Shown here: in pieces, positions 5,334-5,974 of the stretch
Layout of the letters: each line of letters starts with the position of its first letter
Position numbering within the stretch: position 1 is the stretch's first letter
Origin: Bordetella parapertussis
GTDB lineage: Bacteria > Pseudomonadota > Gammaproteobacteria > Burkholderiales > Burkholderiaceae_B
Direction of reading: 5' to 3'
DNA: 5,974 nucleotides
Assembly (NCBI GenBank): GCA_945869355.1
Contig: CAMBPA010000094.1
Location: 1-5,974, forward strand
Made by a program: the position numbers and the translations under genes
The notes under the pieces: model-generated
What the model was told of the DNA's origin: nothing
Seen by the model: the letters and a program-made list of their open reading frames with translations, nothing else
Database searches by the model: none

Positions 5334-5974
5334 TTAAGTTTTCTTTTTTCGTAAGCCAAGCAAAATGACCGTCGTCACGACAATACACGCGCCGACGACC
5401 TGCATGCCTGCGATCTTCTGTCCCAAAATCAACCAACCAAGCACTAAAGCAATGATCGGCTCGACGTTCATGATTGCGGAGTTACCGACCACACCCAAGC
5501 GCGGCAAAACCGTAAACATGATTGTGAAACCAGTCCCGTATAAGACACTTAAGGCTATCAGGCCCCACCACCCCACCGCAACAGTGGGCCATTGCAACGC
5601 ATCCGTAAACTGAGCACCGATAACCGTTAAAACGCCCACCATCGCCATTGTCGCGACCGTCCGAACACGACCATCCAAGTCAGCCGCCTTGTGCTGAATG
5701 AGTACCATCCCCAGTCCAAAAGAGCATCCAGCCGTCAGCGCAAAAGCCACGCCCAAACCGATTTCTTGCCATTGTCGCTGAACACCTAAGCCAGACGCTG
5801 CACCAAACACATCCAGCGCCAAGGCTAATCCAATCAGCATGATCGGCATGGCCTTCAGAACTAGAGGCTCTGGACGCTCTTGATACAACACACGTGCCCA
5901 CATCGCGATCCATAACGGATAGGTGTTGAATGCCAATAGCGCAAGCGAGACGGGCAACCTCGCCACAGAGGAAT
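5334..5974 (-). CDS. EamA/DMT-family transporter, N-terminus beyond the window
   Basis: This is the C-terminal part (about 213 codons) of a drug/metabolite-superfamily inner-membrane transporter. The frame stays open to the window edge with Ser-Ser before the GTG at 5966, so that GTG is an internal valine; roughly 80-100 residues should lie outside. The visible part begins with the tail of the first EamA repeat (RLPVSLALLAFNTYPLW followed by YQERP). It continues through a full second repeat with several hydrophobic segments, ending in NVEPIIALVLGWLILGQKI and a VVGACIVVTTVILLG helix, then a basic tail RKKKT. The EP and LG-Q/E signatures are typical of the second EamA unit. Substrate is not predictable; members export amino acids, metabolites or drugs. 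It is convergent with the methyltransferase gene, with 10 bases between stops and no clear bidirectional terminator. Confidence 0.88.
   Translation of the reverse strand, partial: SSVARLPVSLALLAFNTYPLWIAMWARVLYQERPEPLVLKAMPIMLIGLALALDVFGAASGLGVQRQWQEIGLGVAFALTAGCSFGLGMVLIQHKAADLDGRVRTVATMAMVGVLTVIGAQFTDALQWPTVAVGWWGLIALSVLYGTGFTIMFTVLPRLGVVGNSAIMNVEPIIALVLGWLILGQKIAGMQVVGACIVVTTVILLGLRKKKT

Noticed and set aside
5309..5350. Bidirectional terminator between the converging methyltransferase and EamA genes
   Set aside because: Only a 5-bp stem with one G-T pair (GTAGC/GCTGC) is present and the T-run starts about a dozen bases later; on the other strand no T-run follows.

Overview
The window looks like a stretch of a Gram-negative proteobacterial chromosome. 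Two genes begin with export signals, one of them a lipoprotein signal with a lipobox. Base composition is moderate (about half G+C by eye) and the genes are tightly packed. The family mix (PgtC-like solute-binding protein, fused FbpB-type permease, exported methyltransferase, EamA transporter) suggests a betaproteobacterium, perhaps Burkholderiales. That placement is an impression from protein style, not a computed assignment.

Positions 1-360 hold no gene I can support. They contain a small terminator-like hairpin (184-204), a candidate sigma70 promoter (238-265) and several short inverted or repeated motifs that could be operators. Positions 361-4438 are a complete three-gene ABC importer operon on the + strand: an exported solute-binding protein related to PgtC, a fused two-domain permease, and an ATPase with a C-terminal TOBE region. 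The permease and ATPase genes overlap by the four bases ATGA. Together these would capture a small, probably anionic solute in the periplasm and import it with ATP. The substrate cannot be read from the sequence, but the PgtC resemblance and the absence of the ferric-binding tyrosine pair argue for an organic or phosphorylated anion rather than iron.

Positions 4496-5323 encode a putative lipoprotein carrying a class I SAM-dependent methyltransferase fold. This is odd because SAM is not expected outside the cytoplasm. Positions 5334-5974 on the - strand are the C-terminal two thirds of an EamA/DMT-family transporter, which runs off the window. It converges on the methyltransferase gene with only 10 bases between stop codons.

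The most striking non-gene signal is at 1701-1732. A perfect 11-bp inverted repeat with a 4-base loop and a run of T residues has the form of an intrinsic terminator, yet it lies inside the first transmembrane segment of the permease gene. It may set the ratio of binding protein to permease, possibly depending on translation. I see no evidence for a wholly new multi-gene system; most of the window is a recognisable transport operon.
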